This document shows, one piece after another, positions 1 to 12,756 of a stretch of DNA of 64,000 nucleotides. A program made the translations under genes and the position numbers. The stretch lies in contig CP136065.1 in NCBI GenBank assembly GCA_032622095.1, positions 69,503,042 through 69,567,041 on the forward strand, read 5' to 3'. The number at the start of each line of letters is the position of its first letter. Position 1 is the first letter of the stretch. Source of the stretch: Siphonodentalium dalli (Eukaryota > Mollusca > Scaphopoda > Gadilida > Siphonodentaliidae). The notes beneath the pieces are model-generated. The model made no database searches. It was given only the letters and a program-made list of their open reading frames with translations, and had not been told where the DNA came from.

Positions 1-268
1 GTACAATATGGGCTTATTTTATATTGAAATAGTCTCATATAGGGTTGCTTTGGTAATAAGCGTTTTAGGCCCATATAAACGTATTAGCATTTTGAGTTTT
101 CATATAATGCCAATATGAGCTTATTTAGTGCAATCATAAAATAGGTCCGTATTGCGCTTATTTTCGCTAGAAGAGGCTGATTATTTCATACCCTATAATC
201 CAGGGGGTGGTGAAAACAAGTTCCGGACACGTCAGCTGGACACGTAGCCGTTTTTTTTATTTTGACAT

Positions 269-529
269 ACAGTAATGCTCTAATTAATCGACTTCTTAAC
301 CATTGCAGAATTATGGGTAACCTTTCAGGATTTAGTCGGAAATATGGCTTGTTGCCATTCATCGGAAAGCTCTCTGTGAGAGCTTTCCGATGAATGGCAA
401 CAAGCCATATTTCCGACTGGGAGAGCTTTCCGACTAATGGCAACAAGCCATATTTCCGACTAAATCCTGAAAAGTTACCCATAATTCTGATGTGGTTAAG
501 AAGTCGATTAATTAGATCATTACTGTATC
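269..529. repeat. Foldback MITE (palindrome), copy 1
   Basis: The left arm starts with acagtaatgctctaattaat and the right arm is its reverse complement, ending attactgtat. The arms also carry acttcttaacc, aattatgggtaac and ggaaatatggcttgttgcc in inverted orientation. The centre holds a second smaller inversion around gagagctttccga. The arms could form a very long hairpin. Related copies lie at 3012-3272 and 58138-58298, so this is a dispersed foldback family. Confidence 0.85.
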
Positions 530-753
530 TTGTCACCCACAACTGATGGGAAAATCCATTCAGTAAAGCAAGGGTTTATCTACATGAAGCAAGAGGGACA
601 GAATGTTGGGTGGAGTTTTTAGGAGCCATGGTCAGATTTTACCCTTCAAACTACAATTGGTGCGTTTTTTTTTAAAACCAGAAACTAATTAGATCGAGCC
701 ATTGAGCCCATTCAGATGAGGTTCAGATGGTCAGATATCGACTTTCGAAAATG

Positions 754-866
754 TTAACCCTTCCAAGACTGGAGCTTCCTGGAATTTAGCGAAATCCGTG
801 TGCCAATGCTTTCTCTTATATATGCGAATCCCCATAAGAAGCCTCGCATAGATAAAAGAATGCATC
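754..866. mobile_element. Truncated piggyBac-like MITE
   Basis: It starts with ttaacccttccaagactgg and includes the motif gccaatgctttctctta, identical to the start of the complete copy at 3497-3695. It breaks off at 866, where repeat copy A ends. Confidence 0.65.
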
Positions 867-1014
867 CAGCTTGTTCAAATATAAACTACTGGATAACATG
901 CCAGTGCAATTCCAAGTAAGTAAATTTAGCATCATATGCATGTATAGTGTTGTCAAAAAGACATAAATAAGACCAACAGTGCGTGCACACTACAATCACC
1001 CGTTTGGAAGCCCC

Positions 1015-1045
<31 letters not shown>

Positions 1046-2172
1046 TTGGAAAGTGTGGAGGGCGCTGGCACAGGTCGGTTATCCGATTTCTTATGTAATT
1101 ATTTCTATGGAACTAGCTAAATTTTGTTAGGTTGTGTCGGAAATTGACATAAAATATTGTGTTGAGCACAAACAAAGGATAATGATGTTGAAATTGCTAA
1201 AAAGCTAATTGAACAACTTTATTTGAATATTGAATCATTTTAAACTCTAAACTCTTACTCATTGCCATCAACAGTATTTTCAGGATAACCCTGTCTTATT
1301 TAATCCTATTTAGTGACTTCATACTTAATGATTATTAGGAATTTCCATGATACAAGATATATACACCATTAAATTGTCATGTGTCCTTGTTTGTCAACTT
1401 TTTGTATTTTTCTGTTTGGACCCAATAAAATAGGCTGTGCCTGAGTTTTGGGTCCAATTTCATTCATGAGTTAATGAATAAAAATGTATTTATAAAAAAA
1501 ACGTCGAATTACTCTTCTATAGCGGACTTTACGCCCAGATACAGTGGCGGGATTTTTCGTAAATTTTAGTCGACTTTATCATACAAACCAATACAAATTA
1601 ATGCTATATTTATCAAAAAGAGTGATATCTTAAGGTCATAATGACGTATTGTAATCCACATTAAGCACAGAATATGCCGTATAATTAGGAGTAACTACAA
1701 ATTATTTACGTTTATCAGACGACGGTCACTTCTCTGGGTCAAATGAGTTAGTATTATTTTGAAATTATGTAAACATTGTGATAAAATATATTATTCACAT
1801 TAAATTACCGCTTTCAATTGACAAATTGTGTGGCGTTCAGACAAATATCATGTATTTTACATGTATACCTGCGCAGAAGATTTCCGAATAAATTCGTCGA
1901 TATAGCGTTGAAAATACGTGTTTTGTTTCACATATTTTTCGATAAATTTTTAGATCGTTTCGGTTTTGCCTGTTCGAATTTTATTGGCGGTCGCATTAAA
2001 TTGCACATGTAGACTGGGCCATAATTACAAAATCAACATATTTTTTATAAATCCCGATTTTAAGACAACAAAAGCTAATTTGTGAATAAAATACAAATAA
2101 AACCGAAGATGTGGTATATTATTTGGTTTATATCTATCATAATTCGCGGTAAATATCTTAGATGATCTGCAG
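867..2172. other. AT-rich intergenic DNA without recognisable gene
   Basis: No plausible exon or gene was seen. It contains a short (CA)n(TA)n microsatellite at about 1013-1046 and otherwise AT-rich unique-looking sequence. Small open frames show no codon bias, domain or splice context. Confidence 0.5.
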
Positions 2173-2511
2173 TTTTCCTTGATGGAGAGTGCTAACAAGA
2201 TATAGTGCTGTTGCTACGCTCCGAACGTTTTCCTTGATGGAGGGTGCTAACAAGATATAGTGATGTTGCTACGCTCCGAACGTTTTCCTTGATGGAGAGT
2301 GCTAACAAGATATAGTGATGTTGCTACGCTCCGAACGTTTTCCTTGATGGAGAGTGCTAACAAGATATAGTGCTGTTGCTACGCTCCGACCGTTTTCCTT
2401 GATCGAGAGTGCTAACAAGATATAGTGCTGTTGCTACGCTCCGAACGTTTTCCTTGATGGAGAGTGCTAACAAGATATACATGTAGTGCTGTTGCTACGC
2501 TCCGAACGTTT
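2173..2511. repeat. 55-bp minisatellite, six copies
   Basis: Each unit begins ttttccttgatgg and ends gctacgctccgaacg. Unit starts are 2173, 2228, 2283, 2338, 2393 and 2448, giving a 55-bp period. Copies differ by single bases; the last carries a 5-bp insertion (acatg) after agatat. The period is not a multiple of three, so it is not a coding repeat. Confidence 0.95.
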
Positions 2512-2744
2512 TCGCGCGGATAGCCCCCAAAACTGTCCCACGAATGTCAAAATAAATTCTAAATAAAATTTATATTATTGATAGAATCTTTTCCGGACAG
2601 GTCTCCTCTGTGCATACCTATTATTTTCAACCCATAGTGGACTTAAACCAGTTATATCGTTCGATGGGGCGGGCCAACAATGAAATATGGATGTCGTGAG
2701 TTGGTTTATTCATGTTAATATCCAGCATTTTCGCGTTAAAATAA

Positions 2745-3609
2745 GTACAATATGGGCTTATTTTATATTGAAATAGTCTCATATAGGGTTGCTTTGGTAA
2801 TCAGCGTTTTATGCCCATATAAACGTATTAGCATTTTGAGTTTTCATATAATGCCAATATGAGCTTATTTAGTGCAATCATAAAATAGGTCCGTATTGCG
2901 CTTATTTTCGCTAGAAGAGGCTGATTATTTCATACCCTATAATCCAGGGGGTGGTGAAAAAAAGTTCCGGACACGTCAGCTGGACACGTAGCCGTTTTTT
3001 TTATTTTGACATACAGTAATGCTCTAATTAATCGACTTCTTAACCATAGCATAATTATGGGTAACCTTCAGGATTTAGTCGGAAATATGGCTTGTTGCCA
3101 TTCATCGGAAAGCTCTCGGGGAGAGCTTTTCGATGAATGGCAACAAGCCATATTTCCGACTGGGAGAGCTTTCCGACTAATGGCAACAAGCCATATTTCC
3201 GACTAAATCCTGAAAAGTTACCCATAATTCTGATGTGGTTAAGAAGTCGATTAATTAGATCATTACTGTATCTTGTCACCAACAACTGATGGGAAAATCC
3301 ATTCAGTAAAGCAAGGGTTTATCTACATGAAGCAAGAGGGACAGAATGTTGGGTGGAGTTTTAAGGAGCCATGGTCAGATTTTACCCTTCAAACTACAAT
3401 TGGTGCGTTTTTTTTTTAAACCAGAAACTAATTAGATCGAGCCATTGAGCCCATTCAGATGAGGTTCAGATGGTCAGATATCGACTTTCGAAAATGTTAA
3501 CCCTTCCAAGACTGGAGCTTCCTGGAATTTAGCGAAATCCGTGTGCCAATGCTTTCTCTTATATATGCGAATCCCCATAAGAAGACTCGCATAGATAAAA
3601 GAATGCATT
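2745..3609. repeat. Repeat copy A' (partner at 1-866)
   Basis: Near-identical second copy of 1-866, containing the palindrome (3012-3272) and running into the MITE at 3497. Unlike copy A, its MITE continues to a complete end. The region 2512-2744 before it shows nothing recognisable. Confidence 0.85.
3012..3272. repeat. Foldback MITE, copy 2
   Basis: Same palindrome as 269-529 within repeat copy A'. The arms acagtaatgctctaattaat and attagatcattactgtat are inverted complements with one mismatch. Confidence 0.85.
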
Positions 3610-3695
3610 GCCCTAACAATAGTTACATTGATCGTGTAAGCCAGTGCATGTTCATACACACGATATAAATGCAGTCCCTGGCATGAAAGGGTTAA
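3497..3695. mobile_element. piggyBac-like MITE, complete copy
   Basis: Bounded by TTAA on both sides: ttaacccttccaagactgg at the left and ggcatgaaagggttaa at the right, which are imperfect inverted repeats. TTAA target duplication with a terminus starting CCC is the known signature of the piggyBac superfamily. It carries the internal inverted motif tctcttatatatgcgaatc. At about 199 bp it is non-autonomous. Relatives are at 754, 49310, 61769 and 63621. Confidence 0.7.
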
Positions 3696-4544
3696 AAAAA
3701 TTAGTTGTCAGGCCAGCAAAAATTCCAATGATCGTTTCTAATAAAGAGCGTCCAACTTTCGTTTGACAAAAAGAAGCAAATAATAAAGAGCGTTTCCAAT
3801 TATGATAAATTCATCGTTTGCACGCGTTTTCAACGTACAGCCGATAAATGCTTTTGCACTTTTTCGAGATACATGTGCTATACAATTGATGCTAATTACA
3901 AAGTATTTTTTCTTTGTTTTGCCCTGGTAATCCGAACATTACCTTAATAAACAGAGCAACGTTTATCTAATTAGGTGTAAAATCGTGGCTCTTGCCAATC
4001 AAGGGTCGATATTCTTGTCCATTTTATAATGGAATAGGAAGAACACATGACAGCATATAACACATCAATATAATTTAATCCAACAACCAACATGTAACGT
4101 GTAATACGATGAAATGAACAGAAGTTAATGATCGGTGATGAATATTTTATAGTTTCGCATGTACACCACATCGCGACATGGATCATTTGAACCTCCAAAT
4201 TCGGATAAGAACAAAGAGCAAAATCCAAGATGACTGTATATAGGTGGCAATGCTAGATGTCATCCCAATGGAGCTTTCCATAGAGGCCACGCCCACAGCG
4301 TAGTCCCGCCCAATGGCAACTTATTAGAATATATTCGACCAAACAGATGCCGAGCCGGCCGCTGGCTGCGGAGATTTTTTTCGACGCCATCTTTCTTCAC
4401 CCTAATTTTGATATGCATACATTCAGTGTTAAATGGCTATATTCAAACATTTTTTTTGTTGTCAAATCATAATATACTGAGATTTATATTTGCGGCATGA
4501 TGTTATAAATTTATCCGTGATTATAACAATGTTTTTCGTTAGCA
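3696..4544. other. Intergenic DNA, no gene seen
   Basis: No supported gene. Two copies of the motif ataaagagcgt occur at about 3740 and 3784; this motif recurs in clusters elsewhere in the window. Confidence 0.5.
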
Positions 4545-7500
4545 TGACACTTGTCATAATTATCACATTTAATGGCAAAACGAATGTATGTTCTCTGGTT
4601 TAGATATATTAGAGTTCAGTGATCTGTCTGTCTGTCTGGAGCGCAAGTTCCTGGCTTAAATATGTGTTACCACTATAAAATTAATCTTATAAAAATGAAC
4701 TGAAACTACCCCTGATATGTATATCAAGGTATTTTAGTATTAGGTTACAATACTTGTGATAATGGAAGTCATTTCTATGTTACCCAAATTTACTAAACCA
4801 GATATCTGATTTCACCAAAATAATAAAACATAATATTTATTTTAAGAACAATCAATCAACAGGTTAAAAAATAGAATATTATCTTATGAGGTTAGCAGGG
4901 TGACTAAATAATAATATAGTAAAATCAACAGCTCGAAGGGGTCCCTGTATTCACTATACTGAAAGTTTGTGCCATTATATGTAAGCTATGGAAATGTCAA
5001 TTTATAATCAAATTTGGATTAATTAGTTAATGGCTCAAGTTATAATTCTATAACTACCAAGTTGTTAAATTGTCTATATATCACAACAGTGTATTTATGG
5101 CTCAAATTTATCATGTTTTGTATATAATGAGTTGAGTATAAAGCATAGGGTTTCACAAATAACCACGTATAGCGTATAGCACCCCTACGAATTCCTAAAG
5201 AAATCAGTAATATTAATATAATTATTGCCTAAAGTATGATAATTAAAATAGAATATGTTATGATGTCACAGTTTTCAAAAATGACTTGCGATGGTCCTTC
5301 TCGAAGTTTATTAAATTCGTTATCGTTTGGTTGCTAAGCAGATAAAGCCTTAACAAAATGAAAAGTAGATGTCAAATATCAATGCATATTATTAAATCTA
5401 TTGTGACAAACCAAGTGGTCGTATACCAATTTGAAATACCAGTACTTCTTTAGATTAATAATATAAAAACCATTGACTAATAAACACCTTATACAAAAAT
5501 ATGAGAAAGAATTTTACTCAAAGAAATGCCTTCAGAAAACTACATGTCTAGCAAAATTATCTAAAACAAAACTCGCGTAAAAAAGTACATAATATAGATG
5601 GTCAATGGCGGTCGCACAAACGGCAACCTAAGTTTGTTTATCTCATTGTGACCTGATATTGTTGTGATTCCGATGACTGCTTGCATGAACTTGTTGTATA
5701 TGTTGAAAAGACTAAAATATTAAAATACCGTTCCTTTAGTGTAAACATATTTTTATTTCCAAATCCAAACATAATACACATAATACACAAATGACATAAA
5801 TATATAACATATAAGAGATAATGTATGGAAATGAGGATCAGACAACAAGCCCGAGGGCTTATATGAAGTATTCTCCTCTTTGGCGACATGCCCCTTCCCC
5901 AATAAGTGAGGGAGGGGTATCGATCAGACGGGAAAGGATATAAATAATGTTTTTTAAAGGAGAAGTAACTAAGTTTGAGTTGGGATGGAAACAGCGGGAA
6001 GATAGTGTTAGGGATAGCAGGAGGCAGAGAGAGAGATAGAGAGAGAGAATGAGAGAGAGGGAGAGAAAGTGGAGGGGCAGAGTTTTCAATAAATTAGTTG
6101 CTGCGTGATGAAAATTATGCTCGTAGTAATATACATGCGCCAGGCTCCATGGGAGGGGGTCAATCGCAATGGCCAATTCCTATTTCAATGGGGTTCACTG
6201 TGAATATCACTGTGAATACCGTTCCTTTGCCGTGCACGCAAGGAAAAATGGCGAATATTGTTTTACTAGATACCTATGGATCTGGATTTACTATAGAGGA
6301 CATTGAAGAAATATCTTGTAAATCCATTTAAAAATCTTTTACAGGTATTCCAGTTTGAGGGTCTGAAACTTATATGTATATAACAACATCAATAATCCAT
6401 GGAAAGTTTCACCAAGCACAAATATCTTTAAATTTTGCAAGGGTGAGATGAAAAAACGTTCGATGACTTTGATATACACTGATCTTATCACTGTCTACAG
6501 AAAAAACAAACACTGTAACCCTTCACGATGGACCAACCAGGACTAAGACAAGTCTTTACAACTGGTATGTGCATGCGCCAGTTATGATAACAAAAACGAG
6601 ATATATTAACACAGATTTGAACTCAAAAGGAAATCGAAATACACGCGCTCCTGAAAACGCTTACAAAAGAAAGAAGAAAGCAGATATAATTTCTTATTGG
6701 ACAAAAGCTAGACGAGCATTTGCAAAATAAGACTGAACATGATCCAAAAACAATGATCCAAATACAGGGCAAGAAATATTAATAAATTGTGCTAAACTAC
6801 TTGCACAATATTACAATGATCGAACCCAAATGGGTATCAGGATTTTTATTATAGAATCATATTTCCCAATTCAAATAAGTGGTATATCTTCATTAATACG
6901 TATTGTTCACATATGGGAAGCCTATGCCACTATGGAATTGGTGTATTCTTATTTTACTCAGCACTCAGTCCAAAATATATATGTCAAAAGATACCAAATG
7001 TAGTCAGTCTTGTTAAAATATTCCAAAATCTGGAGTGAAATAACTTCAACTACGTGAATCAACAGACTATCTTTTTATGTTATATAATTAATATAGTCAC
7101 CTTAAAAAATCTGTCCCCATGGTTTGATAAACTATAGTATTATTAAAATGTTGTCTGGAAAATGCCGAACATATTGAATGGTTTATACCGATTGTGTTGA
7201 TCTTTTACTGAAAATAATAATTGAAGCTTGTCATGCTAGTTTACCAAATCAATCAAAAAGTGTTGAAGGATGTAATAATACAACTAGATAAGTTGTTATC
7301 AGCTCTGGATTCGATCAGATTGGCACCTGTTCATGGCTCGGACAAGCATGAAATGTTGAGCGCGGCCAGTATTGATTTATATATAAGTGTGTTGTTGTGT
7401 GCGGGTTTAATACTCTGAATCACAAATAGACCCCAACATGCAACAAAATGTAAAAATCCATTGTGAAGTGACAAGTAACTGTTCAAGTAGACTTGAAAGG

Positions 7501-8371
7501 TCAGTAAATATTTTGGGGTCGCATACATATAAAATCAGTGTTTTATTTTGGAACTGGGTCATCATGAAGATACTACAACCTGTAATACAATATTCAAATT
7601 CCTGTGAAATGACAAATAAATGGTAAAGTAAGCTTGAACACCCAGAAAATATGTTCTGGGTGTATAAATGTACCTGCATTTATACTTGTACAAATCCTAG
7701 CTTATGTTACGAGACTGATAAGCTGCTCATGCAGGCCACCTGCTTATCTAATGCAACTGAGGGTGAATTTACACTGTGTATAGATCTGTATACAGATCTG
7801 TATGAAGTCACGTGTCGTGCATTGCTGTCATTACAACATGATGACTAATAGTGAACGCGCGCTGACCAGTACTCTGGTAATTGACAACTCACTAGGAGTC
7901 GTTTCAGTTTAGGCCAGACATAAAAATGGATCAACTACCAGCAGACAACAGCGATTTGGTATGTGCCGTGTCAGCATATATATATAGGTCTCCTGTTTGA
8001 AACCATCTGAGAGGTGGTCATTTTGGATTGGTATGGAGTGGGTATCCATGCTACAACACCCTGTATTTTACCAAATGTAGCAAAATTTCCAACTGATGAC
8101 AATTCTAATGACAATGTTGACCAAATGTAGGACAATACTGTTTTTATTAAATTAACTAGCAGTTTTGACAGGCCGCGGGGAGGGACCAGGCACAATCTTT
8201 CCATATAAGGTAGGAAATTATGCAAATATTGGTCAGAAAACAATACTACAAAATGTTTGAAAATCCAACTACAATATCATTTTCAACCTATTGTTGGTTT
8301 GGAAATTACAACTAATATTTTGTCAGGTATGAAATTTCCAACTGTTGAACATTTTTACCAAAGTTGGGGTG
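4545..8371. repeat. 3,827-bp tandem duplication, unit 1
   Basis: The sequence from gacacttgtcat at about 4545 to the same motif at about 8372 is repeated with a constant shift of 3827 as far as the Ngaro insertion in unit 2, and with shift 9818 after it. I noticed only about a dozen substitutions over 3.8 kb. The start, middle and end junctions share gacac, a 5-bp microhomology. No host gene is recognisable inside; the unit holds a purine-rich (GA)n tract near 6027-6070. This unit carries the empty target site of the Ngaro element at about 7410. Confidence 0.9.
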
Positions 8372-11238
8372 AGACACTTGTCATAATTTTCACATTTAAT
8401 GGCAAAACGAATGTATGTTCTCTGGTTTAGATATATTAGAGTTCAGTGATCTGTCTGTCTGTCTGGAGCGCAAGTTCCTGGCTTAAATATGTGTTACCAC
8501 TATAAAATTAATCTTATAAAAATGAACTGAAACTACCCCTGATATGTATATCAAGGTATTTTAGTATTAGGTTACAATACTTGTGATAATGGAAGTCATT
8601 TCTATGTTACCCAAATTTACTAAACCAGATATCTGATTTCACCAAAATAATAAAACATAATATTTATTTTAAGAACAATCAATCAACAGGTTAAAAAATA
8701 GAATATTATCTTATGAGGTTAGCAGGGTGACTAAATAATAATATAGTAAAATCAACAGCTCGAAGGGGTCCCTGTATTCACTATACTGAAAGTTTGTGCC
8801 ATTATATGTAAGCTATGGAAATGTCAATTTATAATCAAATTTGGATTAATTAGTTAATGGCTCAAGTTATAATTCTATAACTACCAAGTTGTTAAATTGT
8901 CTATATATCACAACAGTGTATTTATGGCTCAAATTTATCATGTTTTGTATATAATGAGTTGAGTATAAAGCATAGGGTTTCACAAATAACCACGTATAGC
9001 GTATAGCACCCCTATGAATTCCTAAAGAAATCAGTAATATTAATATAATTATTGCCTAAAGTATGATAATTAAAATAGAATATGTTATGATGTCACAGTT
9101 TTCAAAAATGACTTGCGATGGTCCTTCTCGAAGTTTATTAAATTCGTTATCGTTTGGTTGCTAAGCAGATAAAGCCTTAACAAAATGAAAAGTAGATGTC
9201 AAATATCAATGCATATTATTAAATCTATTGTGACAAACCAAGTGGTCGTATACCAATTTGAAATACCAGTACTTCTTTAGATTAATAATATAAAAACCAT
9301 TGACTAATAAACACCTTATACAAAAATATGAGAAAGAATTTTACTCAAAGAAATGCCTTCAGAAAACTACATGTCTAGCAAAATTATCTAAAACAAAACT
9401 CGCGTAAAAAAGTACATAATATAGATGGTCAATGGCGGTCGCACAAACGGCAACCTAAGTTTGTTTATCTCATTGTGACCTGATATTGTTGTGATTCCGA
9501 TGACTGCTTGCATGAACTTGTTGTATATGTTGAAAAGACTAAAATATTAAAATACCGTTCCTTTAGTGTAAACATATTTTTATTTCCAAATCCAAACATA
9601 ATACACATAATACACAAATGACATAAATATATAACATATAAGAGATAATGTATGGAAATGAGGATCAGACAACAAGCCCGAGGGCTTATATGAAGTATTC
9701 TCCTCTTTGGCGACATGCCCCTTCCCCAATAAGTGAGGGAGGGGTATCGATCAGACGGGAAAGGATATAAATAATGTTTTTTAAAGGAGAAGTAACTAAG
9801 TTTGAGTTGGGATGGAAACAGCGGGAAGATAGTGTTAGGGATAGCAGGAGGCAGAGAGAGAGATAGAGAGAGAGAATGAGAGAGAGGGAGAGAAAGTGGA
9901 GGGGCAGAGTTTTCAATAAATTAGTTGCTGCGTGATGAAAATTATGCTCGTAGTAATATACATGCGCCAGGCTCCATGGGAGGGGGTCAATCGCAATGGC
10001 CAATTCCTATTTCAATGGGGTTCACTGTGAATATCACTGTGAATACCGTTCCTTTGCCGTGCACGCAAGGAAAAATGGCGAATATTGTTTTACTAGATAC
10101 CTATGGATCTGGATTTACTATAGAGGACATTGAAGAAATATCTTGTAAATCCATTTAAAAATCTTTTACAGGTATTCCAGTTTGAGGGTCTGAAACTTAT
10201 ATGTATATAACAACATCAATAATCCATGGAAAGTTTCACCAAGCACAAATATCTTTAAATTTTGCAAGGGTGAGATGAAAAAACGTTCGATGACTTTGAT
10301 ATACACTGATCTTATCACTGTCTACAGAAAAAACAAACACTGTAACCCTTCACGATGGACCAACCAGGACTAAGACAAGTCTTTACAACTGGTATGTGCA
10401 TGCGCCAGTTATGATAACAAAAACGAGATATATTAACACAGATTTGAACTCAAAAGGAAATCGAAATACACGCGCTCCTGAAAACGCTTACAAAAGAAAG
10501 AAGAAAGCAGATATAATTTCTTATTGGACAAAAGCTAGACGAGCATTTGCAAAATAAGACTGAACATGATCCAAAAACAATGATCCAAATACAGGGCAAG
10601 AAATATTAATAAATTGTGCTAAACTACTTGCACAATATTACAATGATCGAACCCAAATGGGTATCAGGATTTTTATTATAGAATCATATTTTCCAATTCA
10701 AATAAGTGGTATATCTTCATTAATACGTATTGTTCACATATGGGAAGCCTATGCCACTATGGAATTGGTGTATTCTTATTTTACTCAGCACTCAGTCCAA
10801 AATATATATGTCAAAAGATACCAAATGTAGTCAGTCTTGTTAAAATATTCCAAAATCTGGAGTGAAATAACTTCAACTACGTGAATCAACAGACTATCTT
10901 TTTATGTTATATAATTAATATAGTCACCTTAAAAAATCTGTCCCCATGGTTTGATAAACAATAGTATTATTAAAATGTTGTCTGGAAAATGCCGAACATA
11001 TTGAATGGTTTATACCGATTGTGTTGATCTTTTACTGAAAATAATAATTGAAACTTGTCATGCTAGTTTACCAAATCAATCAAAAAGTGTTGAAGGATGT
11101 AATAATACAACTAGATAAGTTGTTATCAGCTCTGGATTCGATCAGATTGGCACCTGTTCATGGCTCGGACAAGCATGAAATGTTGAGCGCGGCCAGTATT
11201 GATTTATATATAAGTGTGTTGTTGTGTGCGGGTTTAAT

Positions 11239-11435
11239 GCACCCAGGGCCGATAAGGTTCGGGGTGATTTATGTGGTTCTTTGATCCTGTCATCCGGCAG
11301 ACATTCCGGATTTTCGGTACGATCCGTTCCGTATCGGCCGAACTTAAAAGTCCGCATTTTACATCCGCCCGGAATGCTGCCTCCTTCCGGTAACTGAAAA
11401 AAGCAATTCACTCTTGAATTATATGCATCGCGCTC
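11239..11435 (+). repeat. Ngaro split direct repeat A1
   Basis: This 197-bp segment from gcacccagggccgataagg to gcatcgcgctc appears identical to A2 at 16399-16595. Its first base marks the left edge of the insertion. Confidence 0.95.
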
Positions 11436-12275
11436 GGTTGTGTCGTCAATTCCTATCTGTTTCCATCCGTCACCGTGTTTCTTCACCAGCCTTCATTTAT
11501 TCGTCTATCATCTTGTTCCTTGTGCGCTCTGTCTGCGTCCTGTTCCGTCGGCGTTACCTATTTTCGTGGGTCGTGCACGTGTTTTCCCTGTTTGTGTTTG
11601 TCGTTCGGTGGCATTCCCGTATTTCTCCTATGGTTCGTACAGGATCTCGCGGTCGGGCCCGCGACCGTTCGTCTCGTAGCAGTCGCAAGGATGCGTCTGC
11701 CAGCTCGTCTCGTGCTGGTCCTGCTTCCAGTGGCCGTGTTATGCCTTCTTCTCGGGTTTTCGGCCAGTGTGTCATCTGTGGCTGATTCACGGTTGCGCGG
11801 CCGTGGTCAGCATTCGCGTGGCAGGCCTGCTCGTGGCTCTGGACGGGGATGCCACGCCTCTCGTGGCCGGATTTCCCATTCTCGTGGCCGCGATCCTGTT
11901 CGTCAGCCTCGTTGTCAGCCCAGTCGTCAGTCTCGTCGCCGACAGGACGTTTTTCTGCGCTATGAATACAGGTCACCACTAGCGTCTCCTTTGTCGTCCT
12001 GTCCCCGCCGCAGTTCTGATGACAGCTCCACTTCTCTCCGCCGCCGCGTGTGGCTTCAGTGATACACCGACCGAACGCTCCGGCAAGAGACAGAACTGAT
12101 CCGGGTAATGCCTTATTTAGCTTTCCATCCTCGCTGGTCTCCCCTTGGGACGCCCCCTTGCCGATTCCTACGGCGGCAGATGGCCTTGGCTCTCACGTTT
12201 CCAGATCTTCGCGACAAAATTTTCTGGGGGCGTCGTGCTTCCGGGCGAATCCGTGTTGCGCCCAAGGCTTATAAT
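11436..12275 (+). pseudogene. Ngaro Gag-like N-terminal region, frameshifted
   Basis: A reading frame from the ATG at 11630 encodes an Arg/Ser-rich segment; the Arg/Gly/Ser-rich continuation is in another frame (to about 12060). Further on, around 12177-12200, GLGSHV is in one frame and PDLRDKIF immediately after it in another, so a single-base change sits between them. Basic low-complexity N-termini and this LGSHV/DKIW-like motif are usual in Gag-like regions of Ngaro elements. At least two frame changes make the region non-functional as read, unless the assembly has base errors. Confidence 0.6.
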
Positions 12276-12755
12276 AAGTGGTCTGATATGGCCAATTGTC
12301 AGACACCAAATTCAAATTTTTATAGGTTGTCAGGCTCTGCTTTGAAACTGTCTGACATAATGTCTGGTTGAGAAATTGATGTATTTTTATGAAAATATCA
12401 CTGGTAATGTGATATTTTGCAAAAATTTATAGAGCATGCTGTTAAATGAAATTGGATTGCATAATTTATGGATCCAGTAACACCACTGGGATCAGAGCAA
12501 TTGAAGACTTCTATAACCTTAGAATTGAAATCGGCAAGTATGTTTAATGTTGTCGAGGTGGGGCAGATTTGCATTTAAAAAAAAGTGATAATTGAGAAGA
12601 GGAACATCATTGGGGGATTATACATCATTATTAGTTTAAATTGGTATTATTATGGGTGATAAAATAGACACGTCAGGCCTCATTTCTAAATGTCAGCCCA
12701 TGTCTGTTTGGTGCCTGACAAAATGTCAGATAGTCAAATAAAAATTATTTTAAGG
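12276..12755. mobile_element. AT-rich insertion in the Ngaro ORF (MITE candidate)
   Basis: About 480 bp of AT-rich sequence interrupts the GC-rich coding region between the Gag motif and the RT frame. It contains imperfect inverted ends: tgtcagacaccaaat near 12299 against gtttggtgcctgaca near 12707. Several gtcag/ctgac motifs repeat inside. An AG lies at the right edge (attattttaag), so an intron is an alternative, but introns are not expected to survive retrotransposition. No convincing target-site duplication was seen. Confidence 0.45.
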
Positions 12756-12756
12756 T

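Larger units (their letters stand above)
1..866. repeat. Repeat copy A (partner at 2745-3609)
   Basis: This stretch recurs with shift 2744 at 2745-3609 with only scattered differences (for example gtaataagcg against gtaatcagcg). It contains a large palindrome (269-529) and the first part of a piggyBac-like MITE that begins at 754. The shared sequence stops at about 866, inside that MITE, so the duplication end point lies within the MITE. The copy may extend left of the window. No coding sequence is apparent; open frames here are shadows of the palindrome. Confidence 0.85.

Noticed and set aside
2173-2511. Regularly spaced repeats resembling a CRISPR array
   Set aside because: The units are contiguous 55-bp copies with no unique spacers, and the genome is eukaryotic.
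3055-3285. Frames with similar peptides at 186-542 and 3055-3285
   Set aside because: They are translations of the foldback palindrome in repeat copies A and A'.
5859-6176. 105-residue Leu/Ser-rich frame present in both duplication units
   Set aside because: It is the reverse of a (GA)n purine tract; its repetition reflects the tandem duplication, not conservation.
11142-11486. Minus-strand frame of 114 codons across Ngaro repeat A1
   Set aside because: It spans the insertion junction and the repeat; it recurs at 16323-16652 only because A2 copies A1. No domain is recognisable.
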